Origin: CAJCJE01 sp963818685
Lineage (GTDB): Bacteria; Actinomycetota; Actinomycetes; Mycobacteriales; Pseudonocardiaceae
DNA length: 64,000 bases
Reading direction: 5' to 3'
Assembly (NCBI GenBank): GCA_963818685.1
Contig: CAWFTJ010000013.1
Span: forward strand, 270,193-334,192
The position numbers and the translations under genes were made by a program. Below are positions 53,059-61,569 of the stretch, in pieces (the first letter of the stretch is position 1; the number at the start of each line of letters is the position of its first letter). The notes under the pieces are model-generated. The model saw only the letters and a program-made list of their open reading frames with translations. It had not been told where the DNA came from and did not search any database.

Positions 53059-53744
53059 CGGGACACCATCGCGGTGTCGTGGGCGATCCGGCCATCGACC
53101 AATTCGATCGTCCGCGTCGCGCAGGCGGCGGCAAACGCCGTGTCATGGGTGACCAGCATGATCGTCTGCCCGGCCCGGTTCAGCTCAGTGAGCAGGTTGC
53201 GCACGTCGGCGGCCGAGGCGCTGTCCAGCGCTCCGGTAGGTTCGTCGGCCAGTAACAGGGCGGGCCGGTTCATCAGTGCCCTGGCCACGGCAACCCGCTG
53301 GCGTTCACCGCCGGACAAGCGACCCGGAAAGGCGCCGGCGAGCTGGCTCATGCCCAACTGGGCCAACAGGTCCCTGGCGCGGTTCTGGGCCGGGGCGGGT
53401 GCCAGCCCGGCAAGTTGGGCGGGCAGCAACACATTGTCCAGCACCGTAAGGTCGTCGAGCAGGTTGAAGAACTGGAACACCATGCCCACCGTGTGCCGCC
53501 GGTACTTGGCCAGGCCAGTCTCGGTCAGCGTGTCGATGCGCGTCCCGTCGACCGCGACCCGGCCCTCGGTCGGCTTGTCCAGTCCGGCGATCAGGTTCAG
53601 CAGCGTTGACTTCCCGCTGCCGGACCGACCCAGCACCGCCACCGACTCGCCCGCTGCGACGCTCAGGCTCACCCCGGCCAGCGCGGGCCGGGTGGCCTCG
53701 TAGCGCTTGCTCACCTCGTGGATCTGGATGATCGGAACCGTCAT
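53055..53744 (-). CDS. ABC transporter ATP-binding protein, MacB/LolD-like
   Basis: A 229-residue ATPase: Walker A GRSGSGKSTLLNLI, Q-loop VFQFFNLLDDLTV, signature LSGGERQRVAVARAL, Walker B LLLADEPTGALDS, H-loop LVTHD. The FQFFNLL and DEPTGALD stretches mark the MacB/LolD/FtsE group. It is the first gene of a two-gene operon with the FtsX-type permease, divergent from a two-component system that may sense the exported compound, as in Bce-type modules. Confidence 0.9.
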   Translation of the reverse strand: MTVPIIQIHEVSKRYEATRPALAGVSLSVAAGESVAVLGRSGSGKSTLLNLIAGLDKPTEGRVAVDGTRIDTLTETGLAKYRRHTVGMVFQFFNLLDDLTVLDNVLLPAQLAGLAPAPAQNRARDLLAQLGMSQLAGAFPGRLSGGERQRVAVARALMNRPALLLADEPTGALDSASAADVRNLLTELNRAGQTIMLVTHDTAFAAACATRTIELVDGRIAHDTAMVSR

Positions 53745-53937
53745 GCGCCCTCCTTGGAATCGTGGTGGGCGAGACGCTAGGTGTCCGGCAGGAGTCGGCG
53801 CGTCCGGCGCGGTGACGATCTTTCCTCCGCCGCGCGAGGGAGCTCCGATACGTCATCCGCACGGAGGACCCGCCAGGAGGACCAGATCAGTCCACCGGGC
53901 GGATGTGCCCTGATCGCCCAGTTGTCAGACTGGGTCG

Positions 53938-55203
53938 GTGAACCAGATCGTGATCATGGACCGCTGGCAGGATGCCCTGGCCGCGCTGCGGCCGCTGCCC
54001 GGTCGGCGACCACGGCTGTCCGGATGGGCTTGGACGGCCGACTCACTGCTGGCCGCTGCATTGACCGCGGGTGCGGTCTACGACGCGCTGACCGTGAGCC
54101 AACGCGAACTCTCCCCGACGTCCGTGCCCGGCGTGCCGGCGGCACCGCTGGCCCCGGTCTTGCAGCACATCGCGCCAGCCCAGTGGTGGCAGGTTCTGCT
54201 GGTCGCGCTGAGCGTGCTACCGCTGCTCGCCCGGCGGCGTTTCCCGATGGCGGCGTTCTGGATCGTCGTCGGCGCGGGCGCGCTGAACCAGCTCACCCCC
54301 GACCTGTCACCCACGTTCACGCTGGCCGCGTGCGTGATCGCCGCCTGCTCGGCCGTCCTGTACAGCCCTTACCAGGTGCTGGCCACCGCGAGCGCGCTGG
54401 TCGGCACCGGCCTGATCATCGGTGAGCACACCGACACCGGCCAGACCATCGGGCCCGGCATCGTCATCCTGCTGCTCGTGGTCTCGGCCGGGTTCGTCCT
54501 GCCCACCTGGCGCCGGCGCGTCCACGCCATCGCGGCCGAACATCGCGCCGCCACCGTGGAGGCGCTGGAACAGGAACGGTCCCGGATCGCCCGGGAACTG
54601 CACGATGTGGTCACCCACAACGTCAGCATGATGATCGTGCAGGCGGGCGCGGCCCGCAGCGCCATGGCGGCGGCCCCGGACAAGGCCAGCGTGGCCCTGC
54701 GCAACGTCGAGTCGGTCGGCCGGGCCGCCATGACCGAACTACGGCACATCATGGGCCTGCTCACCATGAACACCGATAACCCCGACCAGGTGGCCGCCGA
54801 CGAACTGCTGCCGCCGCCGGGCCTCGCCCAGATCGACCCCCTCGTCGACCGGGTCCGCGACACCGGAACCACGGTGACGCTGTCGGTCCCGCTCCCGTCG
54901 CATCCTCTGCCGGCCGGCGTCGACCTGGCCGCGTATCGAGTGGTGCAGGAGGCGCTGACCAACGTCGGCAAGCACGCCGCCGGCGCGACCGTCACGATCA
55001 ACATCGACCACACTCCCGGTGAGCTGCGGGTAGAGATCGTCGACACCGGCGGGGTCGCCACCTCCGCTGAGCACTCCGGCAGCGGCCGGGGATTGATCGG
55101 GATGCGGGAACGGCTCGCGGTCTACGGCGGTAGCCTGCAGGCCGGGAACCTCCCCACCGCCGGGTACCGAGTGTGCGCGGTGATTCCGCTGGAGTTGCCG
55201 TGA
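53938..55203 (+). CDS. Sensor histidine kinase, NarL/DesK class
   Basis: A 421-residue kinase with about six N-terminal membrane segments (for example SLLAAALTAGAVYDAL, VLLVALSVLPLLA, TFTLAACVIAACSAVLYSP, GIVILLLVVSAGFVLP), a HisKA_3 domain with the phospho-His in RELHDVVTHNVSMMIVQAGAAR, and an HATPase (YRVVQEALTNVGKHA, GSGRGLIGMRERL). The GTG at 53938 or ATG at 53956 are possible starts. It overlaps the response regulator gene by GTGA, and faces the ABC exporter operon. Confidence 0.88.
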   Translation: MNQIVIMDRWQDALAALRPLPGRRPRLSGWAWTADSLLAAALTAGAVYDALTVSQRELSPTSVPGVPAAPLAPVLQHIAPAQWWQVLLVALSVLPLLARRRFPMAAFWIVVGAGALNQLTPDLSPTFTLAACVIAACSAVLYSPYQVLATASALVGTGLIIGEHTDTGQTIGPGIVILLLVVSAGFVLPTWRRRVHAIAAEHRAATVEALEQERSRIARELHDVVTHNVSMMIVQAGAARSAMAAAPDKASVALRNVESVGRAAMTELRHIMGLLTMNTDNPDQVAADELLPPPGLAQIDPLVDRVRDTGTTVTLSVPLPSHPLPAGVDLAAYRVVQEALTNVGKHAAGATVTINIDHTPGELRVEIVDTGGVATSAEHSGSGRGLIGMRERLAVYGGSLQAGNLPTAGYRVCAVIPLELP

Positions 55204-55883
55204 CCGACTCGCTGCGCGTGTTGATCGCCGATGACCAGGACCTGGTCCGGACCGGATTCGCGATGATCCTGGCGGCGCATGGCGTCGAGGTGGTCGGCGA
55301 AGTCGCCGACGGCGCGCAGGCGGTGGACGCGGTTCGCCGGGTCGAGCCGGATGTGGTGCTGATGGACATCAGGATGCCGAACATCGACGGGTTGGAGGCG
55401 ACCCGCCGCATCCTGGCCAACGCCCCGAATCCGCCCCGGATCATCATCCTGACCACCTACGACCTCGACCGCTACGTTTACGCGGCGCTCAACGCGGGGG
55501 CCAGCGGATTCCTGCTCAAGGACGTGTCCCCCGAGCATCTGGTCGCGGCGGTGAAGTTGGTGCGCTCGGGCGACGCGCTGCTCGCCCCGGCGATCACCCG
55601 CAGGCTCATCGAACGCTTCGCCCCACACGATGGACATCTCGCAGGCCCACGCAGGGAGCTGTCCAGCCTCACCCCGCGGGAACTGGAGGTGTTCCGGCTG
55701 CTGGCCAGAGGGCTGAGCAACGCCGAACTCGCTGCCACACTGCATCTCGGCGAGACAACGGTGAAGACCCACGTGGCTCGTATCCTGGCCAAACTCAACC
55801 TGCGAGACCGTGCCCAGGCCATCATCACCGCCTATGAGACCGGCCTGGTCACACCAGGGACCCACACACCCGACCCACAATGA
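55200..55883 (+). CDS. Response regulator, NarL/FixJ (LuxR-HTH) class
   Basis: A 227-residue regulator: receiver domain with acidic pair DDQ, phospho-Asp in VVLMDIRMPN, Thr in ILTTY and Lys in LLKDVSPEHL. The C-terminal LuxR HTH is LTPRELEVFRLLARGLSNAELAATLHLGETTVKTHVARILAKL. GTG at 55200 overlaps the kinase stop, so the pair is translationally coupled. Likely targets include the divergent ABC genes (inference). Confidence 0.9.
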   Translation: MTDSLRVLIADDQDLVRTGFAMILAAHGVEVVGEVADGAQAVDAVRRVEPDVVLMDIRMPNIDGLEATRRILANAPNPPRIIILTTYDLDRYVYAALNAGASGFLLKDVSPEHLVAAVKLVRSGDALLAPAITRRLIERFAPHDGHLAGPRRELSSLTPRELEVFRLLARGLSNAELAATLHLGETTVKTHVARILAKLNLRDRAQAIITAYETGLVTPGTHTPDPQ

Positions 55884-56195
55884 ACGCCCAGTCGTCGAGC
55901 GAGAGGAAAATGGGTATCTGAGGCGCGGACATTGAAGTTCGAGTCCGATATCCCGTCGCCACCGAGGACTGCCTGCGAACAGTCGTAGTCTCTCGCATCG
56001 AGGTTGGCTGCGGTCGAACCGGTGGGCAATGATGTGCCACATCGCACCCTCCGGGGCGGCCGTGATCATGCCGCATACCGTCGGCCGGGCCAGCGCGGCA
56101 ATCAACCCCACCGTCGTCGCGGCGCGACGAAGATCGCGAACGTACAGCCGGTCCGGTCAGTTCCGTTTGGATCAGCCAAGAGAGACAGACAGTAA
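55884..56195. other. Gene-free stretch before the IS5 element
   Basis: 312 bases between the response regulator and the IS5 left end. Open frames here have no ribosome sites or family likeness; a minus-strand piece (GLIAALARPTVCGMITAAPEGAMW) may be eroded coding sequence. The TAA target duplication of the IS closes it at 56193-56195. Confidence 0.45.
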
Positions 56196-56236
56196 GAGGC
56201 CACGCAAATAGGGCGTGAGCTATGACCCCTGCGGGG

Positions 56237-56304
56237 GCAGGCACAGGCATTGGTGATCATGAAGTTGTCTACGCTTCGTGATCATCAGGAGTGCCTGTGC
56301 CTGC
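56237..56304 (+). repeat. Hairpin covering the IS5 transposase start codons
   Basis: Outer arms GCAGGCACAGGCA / TGCCTGTGCCTGC (13 bp, perfect) and an inner pair TGATCATGAAG / CTTCGTGATCA (one mismatch). The right outer arm contains both candidate GTG starts, so the structure could hide the ribosome site in read-through transcripts. Confidence 0.65.
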
Positions 56305-57139
56305 GCTGCCATCATGGCTGACCAACCCCCTGTGGGACCAGTTCGCCGCGCTGATCCCACCCCGCCCAGTGATCGACCCCACGCATCCGCTGGGCTGCCA
56401 CCGGCGACGCATCCCCGATCGGATCGTGTTCGACAAGCTCCTTCAGGTGCTGCGATTCGGCTGCTCCTACGAGGCGATCGCCGACTCAACCTGCTCGGCG
56501 GGCACAATCCGCAACCGCCGCGACGAATGGATCAAACTCGGTGTGTTCGCCCAGCTCAAGCAGATCGCGCTAGACGCCTACGACCGCATCGTGGGCCTGC
56601 TGCTGGAGCAGATCGCCATCGACGGCTGCATCACCAAAGCCCCCGGCGGCGGCGAGTGCGCCGGCCCGTCCCCGGTCGACCGACGCAAGCAGGGCATGAA
56701 ACGCTCGCTGATGGTCGAGGGCTACGGCATCCCGCTGGGTCGGGTGCTGGCCGGAGCAAACCGACACGACTCGCCACTGCTGGCCCCCACGCTGGACAAG
56801 CTTGACGATCTCGGTCCGTTACCCGACGAGATCACCGTGCACCTGGACTCCGGCTACGACTCCGGCAAGACTCGGGAGGAGTTGGCCGGGCGCGGTCTGC
56901 GCGGGCAGATCGCGCACAAGGGCGACAAGGCGCCCATCCAAGCCAGCGGCCGCTGGCAGGTGGAGCGCACCAACGCCTGGCACAACGCGTTCAACCGGCT
57001 GCAACGCTGCTACGAACGCCGCGAGGAGGTCATCGACGCCTTCTTCGACCTCGCCGACACGATCATCACCGTGCGTAGCCTGATCCGCAAAGCCTGGACC
57101 CTGTACCGGTGGGACACCCGACCAGCACGCCGCCCCTGA
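56297..57139 (+). CDS. IS5-family transposase
   Basis: A 280-residue DDE transposase: N-terminal DUF4096-like part (WDQFAALIPPRP, RIPDRIVFDKLLQVLRFGCSYEAIAD), first Asp in IAIDGCITKAPGGG, second in VHLDSGYDSGKTREEL, and the Glu in QVERTNAWHNAFNRLQRCYERR. GTG at 56297 has CAGGAG five bases upstream; the in-frame GTG at 56291 overlaps that site. Uninterrupted. Confidence 0.9.
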   Translation: MPALPSWLTNPLWDQFAALIPPRPVIDPTHPLGCHRRRIPDRIVFDKLLQVLRFGCSYEAIADSTCSAGTIRNRRDEWIKLGVFAQLKQIALDAYDRIVGLLLEQIAIDGCITKAPGGGECAGPSPVDRRKQGMKRSLMVEGYGIPLGRVLAGANRHDSPLLAPTLDKLDDLGPLPDEITVHLDSGYDSGKTREELAGRGLRGQIAHKGDKAPIQASGRWQVERTNAWHNAFNRLQRCYERREEVIDAFFDLADTIITVRSLIRKAWTLYRWDTRPARRP

Positions 57140-57335
57140 TAAATCACCTATTTGCGCGGCCTCTAAGGCCACTTGTGCGGGACGGCACTGCCGTCGGCGG
57201 TGGCGTCGAGGTCCGCACGGCCGGCGGGTCCCTCGCAACCGCTCACTAGCCACTAACCACTAACCGGCAAGTCGCCGGACTTCTGCCGAACTGCCATCGC
57301 AGGACGATGCCAACCACGTCACTGTATAACGAAAA

Positions 57336-57360
57336 GGACACGGATCACTGGTCCGTGTCC
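57336..57360. terminator. Hairpin upstream of module copy 2
   Basis: GGACACGGA / TCCGTGTCC, perfect nine-base arms with a seven-base loop. A similar hairpin precedes the partial fourth module copy at 47057-47099, so it belongs to the module. Confidence 0.55.
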
Positions 57361-57368
57361 AAAACGCC

Positions 57369-57422
57369 AAGAGTTCGGGTTGTGAAACGTTGTGGGCCTA
57401 ACGTGGCACAACCCGAACTCTT
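57369..57422 (+). promoter_or_regulatory. Conserved hairpin with the start codon in its loop (module copy 2)
   Basis: Perfect 16-bp arms AAGAGTTCGGGTTGTG (57369-57384) and CACAACCCGAACTCTT (57407-57422). The GTG start of the HTH gene (57392) lies in the 22-base loop and the right arm is coding. The right arm is conserved in copies 1 and 3, the left arm in the fourth copy and, weakly, in copy 3 at 61463. Confidence 0.75.
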
Positions 57423-57808
57423 TGGTCCTCGTTGACGGACCAGAACTCACCATCAAGCCACCCAGCCTCCGCTACCTCGGAACAGCCGACAATGACCACC
57501 AACCCGGCCACGACCAGGCCAAACAGGTCATCGCGGGCTACCAGGCCGGCGCCACCGTCTACGAACTGAGCGACCAGTTCGGGATCGACCGCAAAACCGT
57601 CAGCCGGATACTCCGCCGCCACAACATCGCCATGCGACGCACCGGCCTCACGGCCGAGCAAGTCGACCAAGCCGTCCGGCTTCATGAGAACGGCTGGTCC
57701 ACAACCCAGATCGCCGAACAACTCGACGCCACCCAGCGGACCGTTCAGCGCCGGCTCGCCGAACGCGGCATCGTCACACGAGCCGGGCAGACGGGGGACG
57801 GTGTCTGA
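57392..57808 (+). CDS. Repeat-module copy 2: HTH protein
   Basis: A 138-residue predicted DNA-binding protein. The first 30 residues (MGLTWHNPNSLVLVDGPELTIKPPSLRYLG) are shared with copies 1 and 3. Then come two Hin/resolvase-like helix-turn-helix units: GYQAGATVYELSDQFGIDRKTVSRILRRHNI and LHENGWSTTQIAEQLDATQRTVQRRLAERGI. There is no ribosome site; the GTG lies in a conserved hairpin loop. Its TGA overlaps the ATG of the DUF2637 gene (TGATG), giving coupled translation. Probably a regulator of a mobile or plasmid-derived element. Confidence 0.72.
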   Translation: MGLTWHNPNSLVLVDGPELTIKPPSLRYLGTADNDHQPGHDQAKQVIAGYQAGATVYELSDQFGIDRKTVSRILRRHNIAMRRTGLTAEQVDQAVRLHENGWSTTQIAEQLDATQRTVQRRLAERGIVTRAGQTGDGV

Positions 57809-58534
57809 TGACCACCTCCACTCCCATGACCACGACTCGATCGAGCTTGGATCGGGCACCTGTCGTGCAGGCCGTCACCATCATCATGGGCACCGTCGTC
57901 GGCCTCGCACTCCGGCTCGGCGTACCAGTCTGGGTGGCGCCACTCGTCGCACCCGCAGTCGACCTATCCATCCTCGGCCTCCTGCTCGGCAACCGGCACC
58001 TCGCCCTCCACGGCGCCACGCCAGTACAGCTGCGGTCAGGCCGCCGACTGCTCAGCTTCGCCAGCACCGCCACGCTCGCTTTGAACATCGCCGACCCGCT
58101 GGTCAGCGGCGCCTACGGCAAGGCCACGTTCGACGCCGTCGGCCCATACCTGCTGATCGGATGGATCGAAGTCGGCCCCGGCCTCCTGCAAGCCATCACC
58201 ACAGTCAGCAGTCCTGCGACCATCGCACCTGACACTGAAACACCGGATAAGGGCGATAACCGCAGCAGTTCGAAGTGTCGAACCGCGCCAACGACCGACA
58301 TCCACGCCAGGTTTGCCGAGGAACAGCAGCAGCAACGCAGGGGCATCCACGGCCGCGATGCTCGCCGAGAACGACCTGCTCACCCACGCCCGTCATGCGG
58401 ACGCCGAACACTGGACCAACTACCGACACCCGATCTCCGCTGACAACCTCCGCAAGAACCTGCGGATCAGCACGGGCCGCGCCAGGCTCCTGGTGTCGAT
58501 CATCAGGGCCGAGCAGTCTGAAGGCCAGAGCTAG
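57808..58534 (+). pseudogene. Repeat-module copy 2: DUF2637 (Spd-like) membrane protein, frameshifted
   Basis: The first frame gives a membrane domain typical of DUF2637: ITIIMGTVVGLALRLGVPVWVAPLVAPAVDLSILGLLLGNRHLAL, then ATLALNIADPLVSGAYGKATFDAVGPYLLIGWIEVGPGLLQAI. A shift between 58,310 and 58,360 separates it from the C-terminal cytoplasmic part MLAENDLLTHARHADAEHW, RHPISADNLRKNLRISTGRARLLVSIIRAEQ. DUF2637 proteins occur on actinomycete conjugative plasmids and integrative elements, where spread functions are assumed. Confidence 0.68.
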
Positions 58535-59079
58535 AAGACCTGCGCAATGCGTCAACCAGAATCGGTCTGACGATCGGTCGAGCGATCAGATCGCACTCGG
58601 TCACGTGCCCAGCGCACTATGAGCGCAGTCCGTCTGCCGTTGTTTCCATCCCCCGCTAATGACCTTTGCTACCTCGACGTATTCCATTCGGCGACGCTTG
58701 TGCTCGGTCGTGCGGGTGATCAGCTCTCGCGGCTCCACGGGTCTGCCTCCCTCCCTCGGTACAAGGGGACCAGTTCGCTTTCGGTCTCCAAGTAGCCCTG
58801 GATGGGTCCGTGGGCTTCAATGTTGGACTCGTCACCGAGCTGGCGAGGGGTGAAAAGGCCCTTGGGGGCTCGGCCCCAAGCGTAAACCGGGACGCCGTGG
58901 TGGGTGTTCATGTTGACCATGATAGAGAATGCCGCCGACCGCCGAGGGCGGTTCGCTGATTCGGTAGCCGGTGGTGCGCACCGTGATCGGGCGTCGAACG
59001 CCGGAGCCAATAGCGCGACGAACCTGGCGATACCGTGATCTTCAACGGCCGCGAGCGCGGTAGCGAGCCATCGGATCCG
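58535..59079. other. Mostly non-coding stretch before the nuclease-propeller gene
   Basis: 545 bases. Apart from one small doubtful frame (58720-58920, minus) nothing with coding character or repeat structure is seen. Confidence 0.45.
58720..58920 (-). CDS. Doubtful small protein, faint likeness to RRQRL-motif zinc-binding proteins
   Basis: A 66-residue frame beginning MVNMNTHHGVPVYAWGRAPKGLFTPRQLGDE. The PVYAWGRAPKGLFTPRQL stretch recalls the start of RRQRL-motif proteins found on actinomycete plasmids and integrative elements, but the zinc-binding end is missing and there is no ribosome site. It may be a truncated remnant. Confidence 0.3.
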   Translation of the reverse strand: MVNMNTHHGVPVYAWGRAPKGLFTPRQLGDESNIEAHGPIQGYLETESELVPLYRGREADPWSRES

Positions 59080-61341
59080 TCAGCCTCGCTTACCTCGAAC
59101 ACCTCGCCGCCGTCGAACCTCCTTGCGAATCAGGCGAATACAGCCATAGATCACCCCTACCGAGACGATCACCAGCGTTATCGCCACAGCAAGGGTCCCA
59201 GCTGCATAATCGCCTTGGAAAATCGTCACCAGCCAAACGGCAAGTCCGGTAGCAAAAAACAGGGCCACTACGCCGGCCGTCGCGATCTGGGCGACACCCA
59301 AGGCGTCGCGCCGATTTTGGCGCTTTGCGCTCAAGTTCCCGGCCGCGGGCGTTGATGGATCGGGAGCTACGCCCTGGACGCTGGCCTGATGATCCGCACC
59401 GGGAACCGTTGACTGGACGTCTGGATCCGGCCTCCGAACGGGAGCAGCGGGGCTCGGCTGGTGCGTTTTGGTCCATGCATCTCGCAGCGCGGCCCCAAAA
59501 CCTCCGACGTACCGCTCGCTGGGCACGAACGACCATCGATCGTAACCAATTGGATCAGCGAGACTGCCCAGGTAGTCGGCGAGGGCGGGAAGCCAACTGG
59601 CGACCCTGGCGCCTTCCGGCGCTTCGCCCAACTCGATGTCTCGCCATCCGTTCCGCCAACCCGTCAGCCACTGTTTGACGTCAAAATCCATCGCGGCAAG
59701 ACTCTCAAACGCGTTCCAGCCCAACGAAGGCACCCAGCGCAGCGCATCGCGGTAACCGCGGTCGTACTGATCCTGCTGCGCGACAGACAGGACCCGGACC
59801 GCGTCGTCCAGCTGGTCGGATGCAGCTTCGCGGCCCGACACGTCGGCGCGGCCACCTCTCGCAAAACCGTTGCCCGGATGCGGCCCGGAAGCCAATTGAT
59901 CCAGATCTCCGATGCCATTCGCGTCATCCGCAGGGCCGCCCAGCGCGTCCGACAGCAAGCCCCGCATCACCTTCGACAGATCCAGCTCAGACGGCACCCG
60001 CAACCGAACGACAGCAAACGACAGGTTCCGACCAGTGCTCTCGTGATACGCCGCCAAGTAGACATCTCCGTCGGCTGCCTGCGCGAGCTCGGTGACGGAT
60101 GGCCGCACCGCAACCCGCGCCAACTCATGGCTAGTCCACGTGGTGGTGTCGGTCCGAGAGATCGACACGTTATCACCACCGGTCAGCACAACACCGCTGT
60201 CGACAACGAGCAGACCCATCGAGTTCGATTGCGGTGCAGGATGGCGTGATGTCGAGCCATCAGGAACCGTACTTACCAAGAACTCGCCATTGCCGATAGT
60301 GAGCAGCTCGTCCTCAGATAGCCATGCCGAAGTGAAGGCGCCAGCCGGCGGATAGTCGATCTCGTACCGCTGCTGATCCCCGAGATCATTACCTAGTTTG
60401 GTGACCGAGGCTCGTGCACCAGCGGTGCCGGGAAGGCCGTTGTCAAAGACCCACACACCGCCGTCAGGATGGCGGCAGAGACAAAAATTACCAGGGAAAC
60501 CGCCGCCTATCGTCGTAATCTGGCCAGCGCGGAACAGCCCAACACCGTGCCCTCGCAAGAACACGATCGACCCATCATCGAGCACCAGCGGGTTCCGCCG
60601 ACAGTCGGGTACCGGCACTGCCATGGCCATCGTGCGCGCAACAGGATCGACATCGACGATGCCATTCTCGGTGGTGATCAACAGTCCGTTCTGTCCATGA
60701 CATACGATTCCCAATTGGCCTGAATCGATGCCGGACAACACAACCTGTGCTTGCACACCGTCGACCGCCGAGAGAAGCGGACCCTCTGTCATCCTGTCCG
60801 GCGAGTCGAAGCTAGCGTCAGGCAGCTTGACAGCCGGAAAAAGCCCAGCCAGTGGCGCGTACGGCTCGCCATAGAACGAAGCACGATCATGCACCAGGTT
60901 CAACAGCTCTTGAGGTGGCACCAAGCCGCCGAGCATCGCCTCCCAGTGTTCAGAATCCAGCAGCAGCACTTCGAGTCGATCACCGTCGGCGACATCCGCC
61001 AGGGCCTCCGGGCTGTATCCGGACATGGATAGGAACACACCATAGGTGCCCGACAGCCGCTGTCGAACCCGTTTCTGCAGCTTGGCGATACGACCCGTGT
61101 CCGCCTTGGCCTTCTCCCACTTAGCCTCGACAACAAACCGGATGCCGTCGATTGCGAAGGCAACATCGACCTCGCCAGCAGCCCGCACATTCGGGGTAGC
61201 GCTGATGCCCCAGCACTGAAGCAGCTCGGCGATCATGCTGTTGAACCGTTGTCCACGGGACTGGGGTGTATGTCCGTGCAACTGCTGCAACTGCCCGTAC
61301 TCATTGATCAGCTGTCGCCATCGTTCTACGTCAGGTACCAC
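59080..61341 (-). CDS. Membrane-anchored Mrr-like PD-(D/E)xK nuclease with beta-propeller-like region
   Basis: A 753-residue protein. Residues 1-165 form an Mrr-type nuclease: SRGQRFNSMIAELLQCWG (helix with Glu39), GEVDVAFAIDG (Asp59), VVEAKWEKAK (Glu72-x-Lys74), then GTYGVFLSMSGYSPEAL and LLDSEHWEAMLGGLV. Residues about 165-470 are strand-rich repeats resembling beta-propeller blades (GLLITTENGIVDVDP, NPLVLDDGSIVFLRGHGVGLF, GNFCLCRHPDGGVWVFDNG, DELLTIGNGEFLVSTVPDG, LAQAADGDVYLAAYHEST). A charged region, a Pro-rich linker and two membrane helices near the C-terminus follow, with basic ends. GTG at 61341 or TTG at 61359 may start it. Role unproven; defence is plausible. Confidence 0.72.
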   Translation of the reverse strand: MVPDVERWRQLINEYGQLQQLHGHTPQSRGQRFNSMIAELLQCWGISATPNVRAAGEVDVAFAIDGIRFVVEAKWEKAKADTGRIAKLQKRVRQRLSGTYGVFLSMSGYSPEALADVADGDRLEVLLLDSEHWEAMLGGLVPPQELLNLVHDRASFYGEPYAPLAGLFPAVKLPDASFDSPDRMTEGPLLSAVDGVQAQVVLSGIDSGQLGIVCHGQNGLLITTENGIVDVDPVARTMAMAVPVPDCRRNPLVLDDGSIVFLRGHGVGLFRAGQITTIGGGFPGNFCLCRHPDGGVWVFDNGLPGTAGARASVTKLGNDLGDQQRYEIDYPPAGAFTSAWLSEDELLTIGNGEFLVSTVPDGSTSRHPAPQSNSMGLLVVDSGVVLTGGDNVSISRTDTTTWTSHELARVAVRPSVTELAQAADGDVYLAAYHESTGRNLSFAVVRLRVPSELDLSKVMRGLLSDALGGPADDANGIGDLDQLASGPHPGNGFARGGRADVSGREAASDQLDDAVRVLSVAQQDQYDRGYRDALRWVPSLGWNAFESLAAMDFDVKQWLTGWRNGWRDIELGEAPEGARVASWLPALADYLGSLADPIGYDRWSFVPSERYVGGFGAALRDAWTKTHQPSPAAPVRRPDPDVQSTVPGADHQASVQGVAPDPSTPAAGNLSAKRQNRRDALGVAQIATAGVVALFFATGLAVWLVTIFQGDYAAGTLAVAITLVIVSVGVIYGCIRLIRKEVRRRRGVRGKRG

Positions 61342-61496
61342 GTAGCTAGTTTGACGCAATGAGCGATCTGGATCACTAAAGCGGTTGCCTGCGGCAGGAC
61401 GTGACGCGCAAGCCGCCGCCCGCTGATGGATCGGCCCAGCTCGATGGTGACCGGTGGAACTGTGAAGAGTTCGGGTGGGTCACAAAACCTCAGGTC

Positions 61497-61560
61497 CGAT
61501 CGGTAGCCCCTCAGCGACGCCATAACTGCATGTCAGTGTCGGTGCGGGGGCTACCGATCG
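61497..61560. promoter_or_regulatory. 14-bp inverted repeat between nuclease gene and module copy 3
   Basis: CGATCGGTAGCCCC (61497-61510) and its exact complement GGGGCTACCGATCG (61547-61560), 36-base loop, ending nine bases before the GTG of module copy 3. It lies between the two arms of the conserved module hairpin and is absent from copy 2. Confidence 0.6.
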
Positions 61561-61569
61561 TGTTGATCA

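Larger units (their letters stand above)
56196..57163 (+). mobile_element. IS5-family insertion sequence with TAA target duplication
   Basis: 968 bp bounded by inverted repeats GAGGCC(A/G)CGCAAATAGG (56196-56212 and complement 57147-57163, one mismatch) and flanked by TAA on both sides (56193-56195, 57164-57166). One transposase gene. The intact ends and duplication point to recent, possibly active, transposition. Confidence 0.9.

Noticed and set aside
55122..56111. Long minus-strand frame opposite the kinase and response regulator genes
   Set aside because: It lies antisense to two well-supported genes and shows no domain; a shadow of high-GC codon use.
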